From assembly GCA_014549065.1 (NCBI GenBank), contig JACDOX010000058.1, positions 620,001 to 684,000 of the forward strand: a DNA stretch of 64,000 bases. The letters run 5' to 3'. The translations under genes were made by a program, and so were the position numbers. Shown one piece after another: positions 36,869 to 49,334 of this stretch. Numbering within the stretch: the first letter of the stretch is position 1; every line of letters begins with the position of its first letter. Below the pieces are notes generated by a model. That model did not search any database. It saw only the letters and a program-made list of their open reading frames with translations, and had not been told where the DNA came from. Source of the stretch: Cardinalis cardinalis (taxonomy: Eukaryota; Chordata; Aves; Passeriformes; Cardinalidae).

Positions 36869-39800
36869 TAATCATGGAAAACTGCACCACCCTTGGAGGA
36901 AGGAAACAGATGGCAGGAAGAGCTTCCAGATACTTGACAGGCTGCAACAGACTTAAATGCAGGCAGTGATAAATGGGCACGAGATTGAGTTCTGCTGTAG
37001 CTATTGTTGTTTAGTCTTGTTAAAATGCCTGATGTGCTCTATGTTAGCAGTACCAAAGTTGTGTGTTTTCTGCTTTGGTGGTCCTTTGTTTAGCTGCTGT
37101 GGCCACTGGGGTGCTGTGAATGGGAATGACGATCCAGGCATTTCTATGAAAAATGAAGTTTCTGTGTAGCACTAATAGCAGGACTTAATGTTGAGTAACA
37201 GCAAGGGAGAAGTGAAACTGAATTTAATTCCTGCATCTGGGTTATTCCAGTCTCTCTGGCAGAAATGGCCATGTGAGGCTAATAATAAAAAAAAAGAAGT
37301 TTTTGTATGTGTTTGAATGATTCATTCCTCCACCATCCTCAAATGTAAAGTTACAGATGCTGTGATTTCTTATCTTGGGAGCTTTATCAGGGACAGAAAT
37401 GGGTAGCAGTTATATTTTATACCTTGTGCAGGCTGCTGGGAACACTGGAGAGCAGCCTGCTGTCTGTCCTGTAAGCGCAGTGCCCAATTTCATTTTATTG
37501 ATTATAACAGAATAAACAGTGTATACTGAGGAAAGCCTGTGGCTTCTGATAGAAGCTACCAATGTGGACTTCTGTGAAGCTGTTTGCGCCTGAGTGAGTA
37601 AACACAGCACCTCCTCCTTTTAGGTAGGGTAGAGCACAGCTGGTTTTCCTTCCCAAGTTCAGCCTGCAGTTGTGCAAGAAGACAGCTATGCTGCAATAAA
37701 GCTAAAACCATCAAGCCTCGGCATGAGGGTAAAACTCCACAGGGTTATTTAGGCATGTGACTTCTCATTGCTTAAATCCTCTAATACTTAACAAAAGTTT
37801 ACTCCTACGAGTTTGCAAAGTGGTTTTATAGGGCAGTTTAGCCTTTTTACCCTTCGTGCTCTTTTCCCCTCCGCTAAACTGTCTTGTGGCCTGTCAGACC
37901 TGTGTGAGTTTGNTTTCAGCCCTGAGCTGAAGTGTAATGTTGCCCAAACTCAGCTGAGAAGGAGCTGCTGTATTTGCAGGCAAGGCAGAGCGTGGGCAGG
38001 GAGCTGTGCAAGCCGTGTACGTGACTGAGGACAGCTCAGTGAGCAGGTACTTAACATGAGCAAGCAGTTGAAGGAATGCAGGCTGGGACAGATGGCTTTG
38101 GGGCAATCTCAACAACAGGGAAGGCAATTAAGTTGAAAAGTGTCTGCCTGGGCTGAGGAGCCTGTGTGTTCTTACAGCCTGGCTTTTCACTGCTGTCTGG
38201 ATGGCTTCTCAGTGATGGTGCAGTGCTGCCTGAGGCAGTGGGCTGCGCATCCGCCACGGAGCTGTGTGCAACGGGAGCTTCTCAGCCAGGAGCATTCGGG
38301 CTGAGGCAAAGTCAGCGTGTCTATAAAGTTCTNAAAGTTAGTTCTAGAAAATATGGCCGGAAGGAACTGAGGCCAGCCTGTTGTGTACTGACTATTGAAA
38401 TGAAAACATCTGGCTGGTTCCACATTGAATACCCAAACCCTACTCTGCACAGGTAGTGTAGAACTGTCCGTAGGGAATGCCTTTGAAACCACCTGGTCCT
38501 GGACCACTTAGGGCTCTAAGTGCTTCAGATAGTTAAGTGTGAGTATGATGGCCTCCTTTGAGCAGGGCAAAAAACCCGTAAGGAATTGCTCCTCTTTTGC
38601 AAAGTCTCAATTAAAGGAGAAAGTCAAATGTCTGTGTCCTCACTTGACTTGCTGATGTAATATTAGACTGGACTGTAGAAAGTATCTGATGGAGCAACCC
38701 TGATGATACCAATGATCTNCAACAGAGATAAGTTGCTGTGTAGCATCTGATTGAAAAGGTCACGGAATAAGATTTGGTTATTTGTGATCTGCATTATTGC
38801 TTGCTTCTCTATTTGCAATGGTCAGATTTAATGTTAGTCTGAAGTGATTGTGTCCTGTAGCAAAATAACTTGAAAAAAATTAGCTGTTCTATTCAGCATG
38901 CCCTTAAAGCAGCCCCTTCTAGCAGTGAAAGGCCTTACTTGAGCCTGAGCTTGGTGTTCTGCATGGGTTTTTTGAACTTTAATGACAATGTTTCGAGATT
39001 GAGGTTCTATGGGTGCTTTAGTTCTATTGGCTCGTGTTAGGTAACTCAAAAGGCTCCCTGCAGAGAGGGCTCCCTTCTGCCTGTGCCTGCATCAGCAAAT
39101 GGAGATGCTTTTGAGTGCCTGGCACCAGTTCACTGGGAACTGAGGACTACAGAATGCCTTTTGTTGGGAGGAAAATACTATGGATGCCTGGTTAGCTTTT
39201 TATTAATTTTTTGATAGTTGGATTACTCTTTTTATTAATGTCTTGACAGTTATTTACTTCAGCATCTGTCCAAACAAGGGACAAAAAGTAACTGGCTATT
39301 GTGAAATAGGGCCTAAATGTATTGCATATTATCTCCAGTCCAGTCTTTTGCTGGCCTGGAATAGTGAAAGAGGTAAGGCTGTCCTTAAATTTTCCTTCAT
39401 GGGCAATAAAGATGGCAAATAACATATTTAGTCACACCAGGATTATGGTTAATCCTGTAGGTCACATCAAAAGATATCTCTATCNTTGAAGTTGCATCCC
39501 CAGGTTTTTGCCTCCAGGGCTTGTCCACTGATGCAGTCTGTGATCTCCTGGCACCANATTTACTAGGAAAAGCTGCCTCCAGGAGCTGCCAGTCTGCCCG
39601 GTGTGAAACAATTAAAAAACTGAAAAGATCTGGCGAGTGTCTCCCTGGTGAGTCACTGGGCAGAGGAGAGCAGGGCTCTGCATCATCCTCCCCAGCCTTG
39701 CCAGGTGCTTCACTGCCTACCTGAGGGTACAGACACTTCGTTTTTAAGAAGTGAAACGGTTCCTTTGTGATCCNGATACAAAACTGCTGTCACTTACGTA

Positions 39801-40240
39801 AAAATGGAATTCCTGCCTGGTTTTGTTTTGTCTCCTTTGGTGTTTGTATTGGCTTGGCATTTTCATATTTTGTATCCTGTGTCACTATTTGTTTCTGGGA
39901 AGAAAGTTTTGCTTAAACTTTAATTCCTGCAATTTGTTTGTTTAAACTTGTTGGCAACTTTGAAATGCTGCAGTCTGCTCCATATGCTGGTATCAGTGTT
40001 GCTATTAGTGACTGCCTTCCAAAGAAAAAAGCAGCAATTAGACAGGGAATGTTTTTTATGAAATACTTGGGAGTATTCTCAGTTATAATAATATTTGGGA
40101 ATATTTTTGAGCTATTTTGTGGCTAGTTTTTAATAAATGTAGGGTTCCTTTGGGTCTGGTATTTAGTCAAGATTGTACAGAGCTGAATGCGGTGAAAGCT
40201 CCCCCCCCGCAGACTTGCAGTGTATATGGTAGAAATAGCC

Positions 40241-40262
40241 CATATATATAACNTATATATAA
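40241..40262. repeat. (AT)n microsatellite
   Basis: CATATATATAAC, an N, then TATATATAATC. The N in the middle suggests the repeat length was not resolved. Confidence 0.8.
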
Positions 40263-40490
40263 TCATGATAACAATATGGATATGATAGGCTACAGCAAAA
40301 TCTGTGAGGACAGACAGACGTGTGTTTGTACATGACAGATGAACAGTGAGTTCATTAGGGAAAAGTCGTGATTGTGTATGTTGTGGCTTACCAGGTTAGC
40401 TGTGACAGGTTGGCCAACCTGAGACTGTAGCTGACATTTCAGTAGCTCAGTGTAGTCGGTCTGTGAAGGNTGAAACAGCATGAGCCTGAT

Positions 40491-40514
40491 GAAAGAAAGA
40501 AAGAAGAAGAAAAC
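40491..40514. repeat. (GAAA)n/(GAA)n purine tract
   Basis: Three GAAA units followed by GAAGAAGAAAA form a purine-only sense-strand tract of 24 bases. Confidence 0.8.
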
Positions 40515-43500
40515 CAGAATGCAAGCAATGATTTTAACAGTCATTGGTAATACCAGACAAGTGGAAGGAAAGCCAGGTGTGAACAAAGCAACAGGACACA
40601 CGTATCAAATAAGGAGATATTAGCATTACCAAAACCCAANCTTAGTTACGAGTGTCAGTGCTCAGATTGATGGGAAGAGCCATCTTTGCTGCTTTCAGAA
40701 GGAAAGTAAGGATCAGGAGAAAGAGTTGAGAAGCAGAAAGCAGCCCCCCATGGCTGGGTCTGTCATTTGGGTGGCTCCAGCAATCAGGAAATGGGGCTAG
40801 AGGGGACTTGGTTACCTTTTTTCAGCAGTGGTTCTCTTAAAGTAATGCCTGAACCTCATTAAAAAATTGAAGTGATCCAAGATGTAAGACAGGGAACAAG
40901 ACTGAAGAGCTAATTTGAGTCATCCACNTGAAGTTGTTTATTTTATGTTTAAATTTGAGAATACTGAAAACACAGATACTTTATTCAGTGGTTGAGGATG
41001 CTTCACTCCAACTGATCACAACAAAAGTATTTCAGTGGGAGTTTGGTTCCCCAGGAGGAAGCTGANCAGAGTGCAGAGAGCAAAAAGCCTGGGGGATGGA
41101 GCCATGGATGACTCCTGGAAACAGCTGGAGCGGGAGGGATGAGGAGAAAAATGGGAGAAGACTAAACCACAAGAAACAAATGAAAGGGTAATTAAAAGAA
41201 GGAGGATGGCTGCTTGTTCTGAAAACAGCTGGCAGGCTGGGGAAGAAGGGAATGGGTTGCTGAATGTTGTCCAGAGAAGGTAATTATTTCTGGCTTTGAG
41301 TTCTGGCTCTGATTCATATAATATTTAAGGAATACATCTATATTTTTCATGATAAGCAGCCTGAAAGCAAATGCTGGAAATTTTCCATCTGTGGAGAAAC
41401 TTCTTTGCTGTGGATATATACCATGAAAGTGAGTGGGACTGAAGCAAAGTCCATTAAAAAATTCCTCTTTTCATGGGAGTAAGAGGTGAATGCTCTGGAC
41501 CAGTTGAAATACCCNGTTAAAAAAAGTGCTTAAGTGCTGAATTCCTTTCCTAAAAAATTAAGTAACGTAGGATGCTTTTTCAATACCAAAGTCAGTGTAC
41601 AAATTAAAAAAAGGTGTTGGAGGAAGGCAGTACAGGGTGTATTTTGGAAGTTATGGTCTAGATGCAGGAAAAAGAGCAATCATACTTCATGTTGGATTGG
41701 CCTACTATTATAATAAATTGGGATGGTTGACCTTGCTGTGAGTATTTAATTTTACAATTTTGCCCTCATCTGGGCTTACTCTGTGAGCTCAAGAGCCATC
41801 ACTGGATGTATCCCTTAGTAGATATATCAACTTTTGCATCTATTCAGAGAGCATNTGTATTTTGAGGAGGTTTTTGAAGACACCCTGTCTCTTTATCTTG
41901 CCTGATCTCTTACTCAATTCAGACCAGANTTTCACATAGAAATTCCTGTAATGAGATCTCCTTGATTTGACTGGGAAGCTTTTGTGCCAAGAGCATTTGG
42001 GCAGGCTGTTCAAATCTCAGATTTGGAAGCCTGAGTGGGGGTGAATTTATTGCTTTCCTTGATACACTGGTAAATCTGACCCAACTTGCTTCTGCTGAAG
42101 AGAAGCAAGAAAGCAAGAATTCACAAAACAAACTCAGATATTTATTTACACTGTCATTTGGGAAGAACACCATTCTAACAAGCTATTTGAGCAAACTCGG
42201 AGGAGAGGGGGAGAGTTGGGGTGGCTGTGTTCACACTGCTCTGCACAGTGGTGAGGACACACGAAGTCACACACACAGCACCTGCATTAGGCTGCTGTAC
42301 CTGCAGCTCTGGGCACAGGCTCTGCTGGGCAGGGAGACAGGCACTGCCAGCCCTGCAGTGCAGAACTCTGCAATACCCCTCTGGAGGGCTGTGCTGGTGT
42401 AGTTGCTGCTCTGATCGTGACCCTTAATGTCTGGAGATAATTTTGGCCCAGCTGTTATAAATTAGAAACCACATTAGACTTTATTTCATCTGTCATGTAG
42501 TCAGTGATTAAATTTTACTTTTCNATATTAATAACTATCTGCAGGAGGCAGTTTATAACCCTACTTAACTGCTTCAGAATAAAAACCTACATGCTTTAAA
42601 TTGCGTGTTGTGTACAACCTGGGTAACTGGTTGCAGGATTGTGCAGCTTCCTACAGAGTGGAACTTCCAAGTCCTGAATATTAACTGTCTGAATATACAG
42701 TAGATTTGCAGTTTGTTGAAAATATCTGGGAGCAGTGTNTCATATTTAAGTGTATATGTGTTTGTAGTGGGTTTCTGTGGTTGATTCTCTAGGATGCAGT
42801 CATCTTCTGCTAACCTGAAATACAGTGTTGGAAACATACCCCTCCCAACAATATTTCTCTTCTGTCAAGTATGACTGTCAGTTGGATTTTGTATATTAAA
42901 CTGGTTTGTCTCCATCTTTAACTTTGGGCTTTTGATATGTATATATAACCTTGTCTAGGGAAAAGTCCTGANCTATGTTTGCATGGAGTTTCTTAGAAGA
43001 GCAGGGATAAAGCTGTGATGGNACTTGCAGGTTGTGCAGAAAGCCCCTCTAAATCATTTATCTTTGAAGGTGCCACATGTGAAATGTGAAGGTGTTGGAA
43101 GCTACCCAGGAGAGCGCAGCATAGAAGATAAAAAGAGGATTTAAAGCCTTTCACTGGAGGCTGCTGGCTTTAATGTCTTTGTGCATGGGAGAGAACTCAT
43201 CTGAAGAGTCCCCCCAAAGGATGAGTGTCAGCAACAAGGAGAGGGGACATTCAAGGGGCCACTGGAGATAAGCTGCCACCACTCCCCTCCTCCTTTCCCA
43301 GTCTGAGGTTACTATTCCAGGTTATGATGGAAGAAAACATGGTGGGAGAGAATTCTGCTTTTGCTGTGTGGCATGCAAAGAGAGGACTTTCCTTTGCAGA
43401 GTTACTTTGCTGGGTCCCATCTCATGTTTTCTAAATTCTGTGTATAATCTTCATGTGAAGAAATCTCTCTTTTTCCTTAGTAGCTTCAGGCAGGTTTTAG

Positions 43501-45429
43501 AACACTGAATTTCTGCTTACACCAGATTTAAATGTGTTGCATCAGANTAAGAAACAGTTAGCATGTTATTGGCAGGGCAGGCTCTTTGCGCATCAAATGG
43601 TTGCAGNGGGTGGCAGATAGTGCAGTTGGGAACTGTGTAATAGGAACACAGTGTTGTCACACTGAGCTCTCACATCTGGGGAGGTCTGCATCCACACTGT
43701 GTGGTATGGAGCTGACTCCAGCAGGGAAGCTCAGCTTCCTCCCTGGCTTTGCCCTGACTTGCAGTGCTGCTGCAGCAAAGCTGGGGGGCCCACACAGGAC
43801 TGGGGGATGGTTTTTGTGTGTGTTTGTTAACTTCAGTGCACAGTCACCTACTTGAAAGGAAAAGATAATTAAAGAAAAATAAATAGGGTGGGTTGGGAGT
43901 GGAGGAGACCTCTGGTTTTTCTGTGGCACTAGAATTGACAATTTTCATATTGTTTAGGCCTTGTCAAAAAATGTTTTGTTCTGCCTTTGTTTTATATTGA
44001 ATTCTCTGTGCTTGGTTAGCTTCTTTTCAAATTAAAAAGAAACCCTCCATACATGGATTGAAAGCTTTATCTGTTTATCTCCTCATTAAAAAGACTGTCT
44101 ATGAAATGTGCTGACAGGGCTTTTACTCTCTTGCTTTCTATTCTCATCACATTTTCCACTGAAAGCCTCCCCTCTGCTATTTCTAGTTCCATAGTAAATG
44201 GAGCTTTCTGGTGGTGGAGGCTCTGGATGCTGTTCCTGGCTCCTCACAGGCTGTGTCCATTGCTGTGTGAGGGGAGCCTCAAACCTGCAATTCAGGCAGC
44301 CAGGAGGCTGGTTTGGAGAATGGGCTTCATCCCCTGAAAGACACTTCTGACAGCCTGGAGGGGTCCCNGGATCAGAGATGGTGGGAACACATNACAGGCA
44401 TCTTCAGCTGGATATTTAAGCAGGAGGCCCTGTTCTAGTGTGTGTGGAGTGAGCTGCTGAGGGAGAGCCTCAGTGGATGCTGAGCTTCTCAGGAAATGGT
44501 GTCAGGACTTCTGGAGCCACTTTAAGAAATNGCTGAACAGTTTGCTTGAGGGGAANAAAATAGGTACAGCAAACATTATACCATTTGAACCTCTTAGAGA
44601 TTTCTAGTGACTGAGTGTCCTTGCAGCCAGAGCAAGTTCTGGTTACAGAAGAAATTGCAAAGAATAACTTTCGGTATAAGCTGTATTTTTATTAATGCAA
44701 TTGAAATTCTCACAATAACAAGTGATAAAAATGGTGATTATACCCCAGATNTGATAACATAAGATCTGGCCTTGTCACTGGACCAGTGATCTCCAGCTTT
44801 GCTGATCTCCACCATTGATACTGAGTATTGANCATTGTTGCTTTGCTGTTGAGCATTGTTGTTTGCTCTGCTTTACCTATAACTTCTGTCTCACCCAAGC
44901 ATTTTTAGAGAACTNGGTGGTTTGTGAATGACCACATCATGCAATTAAAAAATACATGCATTTCTATATATGTCTCTATATCTGAGAGTCTGTTTTGTTT
45001 CCATTTGCAGATCAAGAAGTTACTAGATAAAACCAAGTAATGTATTGTGTGTTTTACTCCTATGCAGTGGCATTCCTTGTTCTCAACTGTGACAAAAGAA
45101 GCTAAACAAAAAGAGTAAAAGAAAAAATCTTTTCATTGTAGTAAGCAGAAGTGCAGAATTTTTGCAAAAGATGCATTGCAATGTTCATGTGCCAAGTCCT
45201 GGAAAAGACATAGTTGCCTGTGGGATGAAAGCACAGTCATGGATGAGCAGAGTAAACACTTTGTTCTCGTTTTTGCACTGCTTTCGCCTTCTCATCCCTT
45301 GTAAAAAAAAATCCTGTGCAGCAACATGAACTTTATGGCATGTCATATGTAGAGCAGACAGCTGCAGGCTCAATTAATTCACCCCTCTGATTTTTTTCAT
45401 AGTATTTTTTTTTTCCCAGGAGGCTGTAG

Positions 45430-46120
45430 TGCCTTCCAAAGCCTCACGGGTGAGTGGTGTTTCTGGCTTGTTGACTTTGATTGAAGTGCAGTGCAGAGTG
45501 CTGCTCACAACCAGAGAGAGTTTGCATGTCAAAGTCTTCCCTGGATGCCTTTTTGGGTGGATGGCCCGAGCTGCTGGGTACCCACAGCTTCACTGGCATC
45601 CATCTCACCCAAACAAATGAACTTTGGGTGCTGGGTGCAGGAGGCTGAGCCTGCCTGGAGCTAAAGCAAGCCCTGGGAGGCAAAAGCAAGGAAGCAGAGG
45701 GGAAAGCAAAGCATGGCAGCCCAGTGTGCAGGTTTGAGCCATGTGTGCTGTTAGGAGAAGTTGGCGGCTGCCTCTCCTCCCCTCCACCCTCCTGTGCAAT
45801 CCCCTTTGCCTGCCCAGGGTGAGCAGGAGGAGCAGCTCCCCAGTGCTCCCTGCCATGCACACACCTGGAATTCAGACATGGTGTCTGTGACAGCCCCTGG
45901 ACAGGTGCTGTGTGAGAGAGGAGTGGTGAGGAGCAGAGCCAAGAGCAGAGCTGGGGGTTCTTGCTGTGGAGCTTCTGAATGAACGTGCAGGAAGGGGCAG
46001 AGCAGGGGGCAGCGTGGCATCTTTGATGAGAGAAAGTGGGAATCCACCAGTGTCTGTCCATTTGTCTGCTTTAGAAGCTGCCCTCCTTGAATATGCTTCA
46101 TCCACATCCATGCTAGTGGA
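45430..46120. other. G+C-richer intronic patch with long antisense open frame
   Basis: This block is clearly richer in G+C than its flanks and is open over long spans in several frames on both strands. The longest is 205 codons on the minus strand, 46061 to 45444, starting at ATG. That product is rich in Ser, Pro, His and Cys, has no domain I recognise, and lacks a visible upstream promoter or splice context. Overlapping long frames on both strands are what low stop-codon frequency in G+C-rich DNA produces, so I do not call a gene. Confidence 0.6.
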
Positions 46121-46167
46121 TCTGAATAGTTTTTGTAGTCAAGAGGATTGTGTTATTTTTGTTACAT

Positions 46168-46223
46168 TGTTTTGGGGGGTTTTTTGGTTTTGTTTTTGTT
46201 TTGGTTTGGTTTTGTTTTTTTTT
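46168..46223. repeat. T/G-rich low-complexity tract
   Basis: The sense strand holds 56 bases made almost entirely of T and G: a G6 run, T runs, and repeated GGTTT/GTTTTT units ending in a run of T before ACAATAAA. It probably arose by slippage from a (GTTT)n core. Confidence 0.8.
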
Positions 46224-48760
46224 ACAATAAAAAGTGATTAAAGAACAGGCTTGTGCTAGACCAACTGACTGCTTTAATTTTTTAGGTAATAGATTAGATT
46301 TTGTCTAAAGCACTGTTTCCCCTTCCCCAGCAGTAAAGCAGCATGATGCTGGATATGTGCCTGCTTCATGGTACCCTTTTTTTAAGCTTCTGGCTGCTGA
46401 CATAGGTGACTGTGGGATATTCTAGNAAAGCTGGAGTTATTNAAAAAAAAAAGAAATCTATTACATTTCAGGGATGTTTGGGCTTCACGCTTCAATAGTG
46501 CTAATTAGATATGTGACCCATTTTCATTCTGCTTTAGCTCCTGGGGATGGTAGAGCCTCATTATAAATAGAAGGACAGAGAATGCCCATATTCCTTACTC
46601 TAAATAGCTTCTGCAAAANATGCCCAAAGGGCTTTAGGGTGTTTTCTGTATGGGCATTGGTTATGTTTTCTTTTTCTTTAAGTGAGGACGTGAGACGAGG
46701 GGAGATTTCTCTCTCCAGAAATAAGTAATTGAATATTTTTTCTTTCATTTGGAAAACCTAGTGGCAAATCAAGGTCCTCTTGAATTCTAAGTTTGCCTTG
46801 GTTTTTTTTGACAAGGGAATAAACTTGATTTTTTTTTTTCAGAATAAAAATGTGTTTAATATTGCAGTAGCTTCCCATTAACTGGTATTTTTAGCTCACA
46901 AAATCTGTGCAGCTCATGTCTTCGTGGCATGCCCTGAGTGGCTGGCTGGATGCTGACAAAAGGCAGCAGTCATCAGAGGCACTTGTTGGGAAACATCCTG
47001 ACAAAGTGCATGGTGTGACGCAAAACTGAGGCTGGAAGGAGCAAACAGCCCATTCCAGACTCTGGCCTCCTGTCCTGTGCTCTTCTCGGCAGGACTCACT
47101 TGTTTCCAGAAAATCTGTAGTGAAGAGACACCCCCAGTGACTGAAAATGCTGAACTGTCTTTGCAGTGAACCCTGGGTGAGACCTGGGGATAAGTATAAG
47201 TGTATTAAAAATAATATAAATNAATAAAAGATAGCAGAGCGTTGCCAGGCAACTGTCAAAGGAGCTGTGGCTCCTGCATCTCTGGGCTTTGCTGAAATGA
47301 CCTCTTACATTTTGAGCATCTTGCCTGCCTGTGGATGAAATGATTGTTTTGAACTTTGCTGATACACCTCACAGGCAGCAGTTGAGCTTGAGTGCTGCTG
47401 TATTTACTGTTACAGTGCTGATGTTCCTGCCCTGTCAAAAAAAAACCAGTAAGTAAAAAAAAAGAAACAAATATATGTAAATAATAAGCTGAGCTGGCTA
47501 CAGCTCTCAGCAGAACAGCACTCATTTATCACTGAATAAGTACATTTTTGTGATTTAGCTGTGTCAGTGNGGTTAATCTGAAAGCAGGCTGAGAAGGAAC
47601 TCTCCTGTCACTACACTGTTAATGACTACACTAAACAAAAAGATAAGCTGGGTTTTAGNTCTGAATTTACTGGTCTGAGGACTTGTCCATAAACTGTAAC
47701 TTGGAGGCTCNCTGTTAAAATTGAGTATTGTAAAGAAGCAGGCTGTGTCAGAGGAATTTGGGGCAGGTTAGTCTAGCCCTGGGGTGGTTTTTGGGGCGTT
47801 TTGCTGGGATCCTNCAAGAGGTCCTTTGGTGCAGAGGAATCCAGGGCTGCGCTCTGCAGCTCCNTCCTTTGCATGATAGTTTGATGTGTGTGCAGCAGAT
47901 GATGAAGTTAACCTTTTCTGTTTGCAGAGGAGGAGGGAAATAACCTTTTCAAAAGCTGTGTTTATCAGTATAAACATAACTTTTTACATCGTAAACATGA
48001 ACAGCATGAGTAGGTTTTGGGTGGCTGCTTTATTGCTTGTATCACGTTCCCATTTGGAGTATGTTAGGTGCTGTCATCTGTCTCCACCATGAGAAAACTG
48101 CTGTCTAAAAATTCCCAGTGTACAACGGGATGAGAAAAATCACTCCTACAGGGAGTCTATGATGGAATCTTACAGTTATTTAAGCTTAATTCACTGTAGA
48201 TATGTAGGACTAGACAAAGTGAGTAAAGGTTAATGCATTTATAAGGCTTTGAAGATCAGAAGAAAACTTGATTTAATTTCAAATTTGTGTTACATTGTGT
48301 GATGCCTCACTGCTAAGTATTTCTCAGAAGATGCTGGTGGCATGTTATATGGCTGTTTGCTTTGGTCATGGGTTATTTTGCAGTTTTTTTCTCACAAATC
48401 TATTTCCACATTTTTCCTCATCTTCACCACTTGTTTTTCTCAATTCTGCTGTTTTAAGTTCTCTCCTGTGTATGTTGGCTCAAAAAGAAAAAAAAATTGT
48501 AACTGGAAATAAATTCTGAATATTTCCCTGCACAGAAACATTTAATAGAAGCTAGGTGCTGCCAGGGCAAAACCTTCGGCCTCGCTGAACTAACAGCTGA
48601 CTGTGTCCTGTTAATTAATGCCGTACTGCACAAATGTACAGTGCCCCACAGCTGTTGATAAGCAAGCTTTTCCTTGCANAAAAAAGTGGTCATGAGGTGG
48701 TGATTTGGCTGAATGTTTGGAGTGCATGTGCCCAAAGGCAGCTCCCTCCCCAGGAAAGCA

Positions 48761-48850
48761 TCCGCGATAGGGCTGCGCTGGAGGCAGGAATGCGGCTCCG
48801 TGCCGGCCGACGTGCCACGCTGCAGCTCTGCATTCCAGTGCNGATAGCGC
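48761..48850. other. CpG-dense patch
   Basis: About ten CpG dinucleotides occur in 90 bases, including TCCGCGA, GCGCTGG, TGCGGCTCCG and GCCGGCCGACG, in an intron that is otherwise strongly CpG-poor. It is too short for a standard CpG island. It could be a small regulatory element or a methylation-protected or recently inserted segment. No promoter motif such as a TATA box is evident beside it. Confidence 0.5.
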
Positions 48851-49318
48851 CCAGGACTTTCTCTTGAGAAGAAAACCAGAGAACACCTGTTACTGTTGGC
48901 AGCTGGTGCCTCAACAGCAAACAGCCAGACAGACGGACCAGGGCTCCTGCATTCCTGCCTACCCGATGCATAGGCTTGGAGAGTAGGCTTGGGAATAAAG
49001 GAATGATGTCTTAAAGAAAAAAGGAGTGGTGGCTTTTGAGTCTAAATGGATTAGGCTCGCTGTGGATCTGTTATCTAGGAATTTTTAAGGAAGCTGATGG
49101 ACACATCCCAGAGGTGGTTTCTTTTTTCCTTTAAATTAACTCACCAACTAAATACATTGAAATGGTGAATGTATAATTGATCAAAGCTTTCTTCTTTGGT
49201 GGGGCTGAAGTATAAGCAGATAAGGAAAGGGTTTTTATGAAATTATGGGTAAGTATGCAGAATTTTGGTCTGAAGATTGCAAGGTCCAGGTATGTTCTCA
49301 GGCATAAAGACAAATTAC

Positions 49319-49334
49319 AAAAAAAAAAAAAAAA
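49319..49334. repeat. A16 homopolymer
   Basis: There are sixteen consecutive A followed by CCCAAAC. The upstream sequence shows no recognisable retrocopied gene or SINE body. Confidence 0.9.

Larger units (their letters stand above)
36869..45429 (+). other. MTSS1: MTSS1 intron 3, 36.9-45.4 kb
   Basis: No gene and no recognised transposon. A mildly CpG-enriched patch lies at about 38245-38332, including GCGCATCCGCCACGG and six CpG in roughly 90 bases. Simple tracts include C8 at 40201-40208, an AT dinucleotide stretch at 40241-40262 and a GAAA/GAA run at 40491-40514. The open frames are short and unrecognised. Confidence 0.75.

Noticed and set aside
45444..46061. 205-codon antisense open frame starting at ATG
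   Set aside because: It sits in a G+C-rich block where several frames on both strands are open. The product is low-complexity (Ser, Pro, His, Cys) and matches no family I know.
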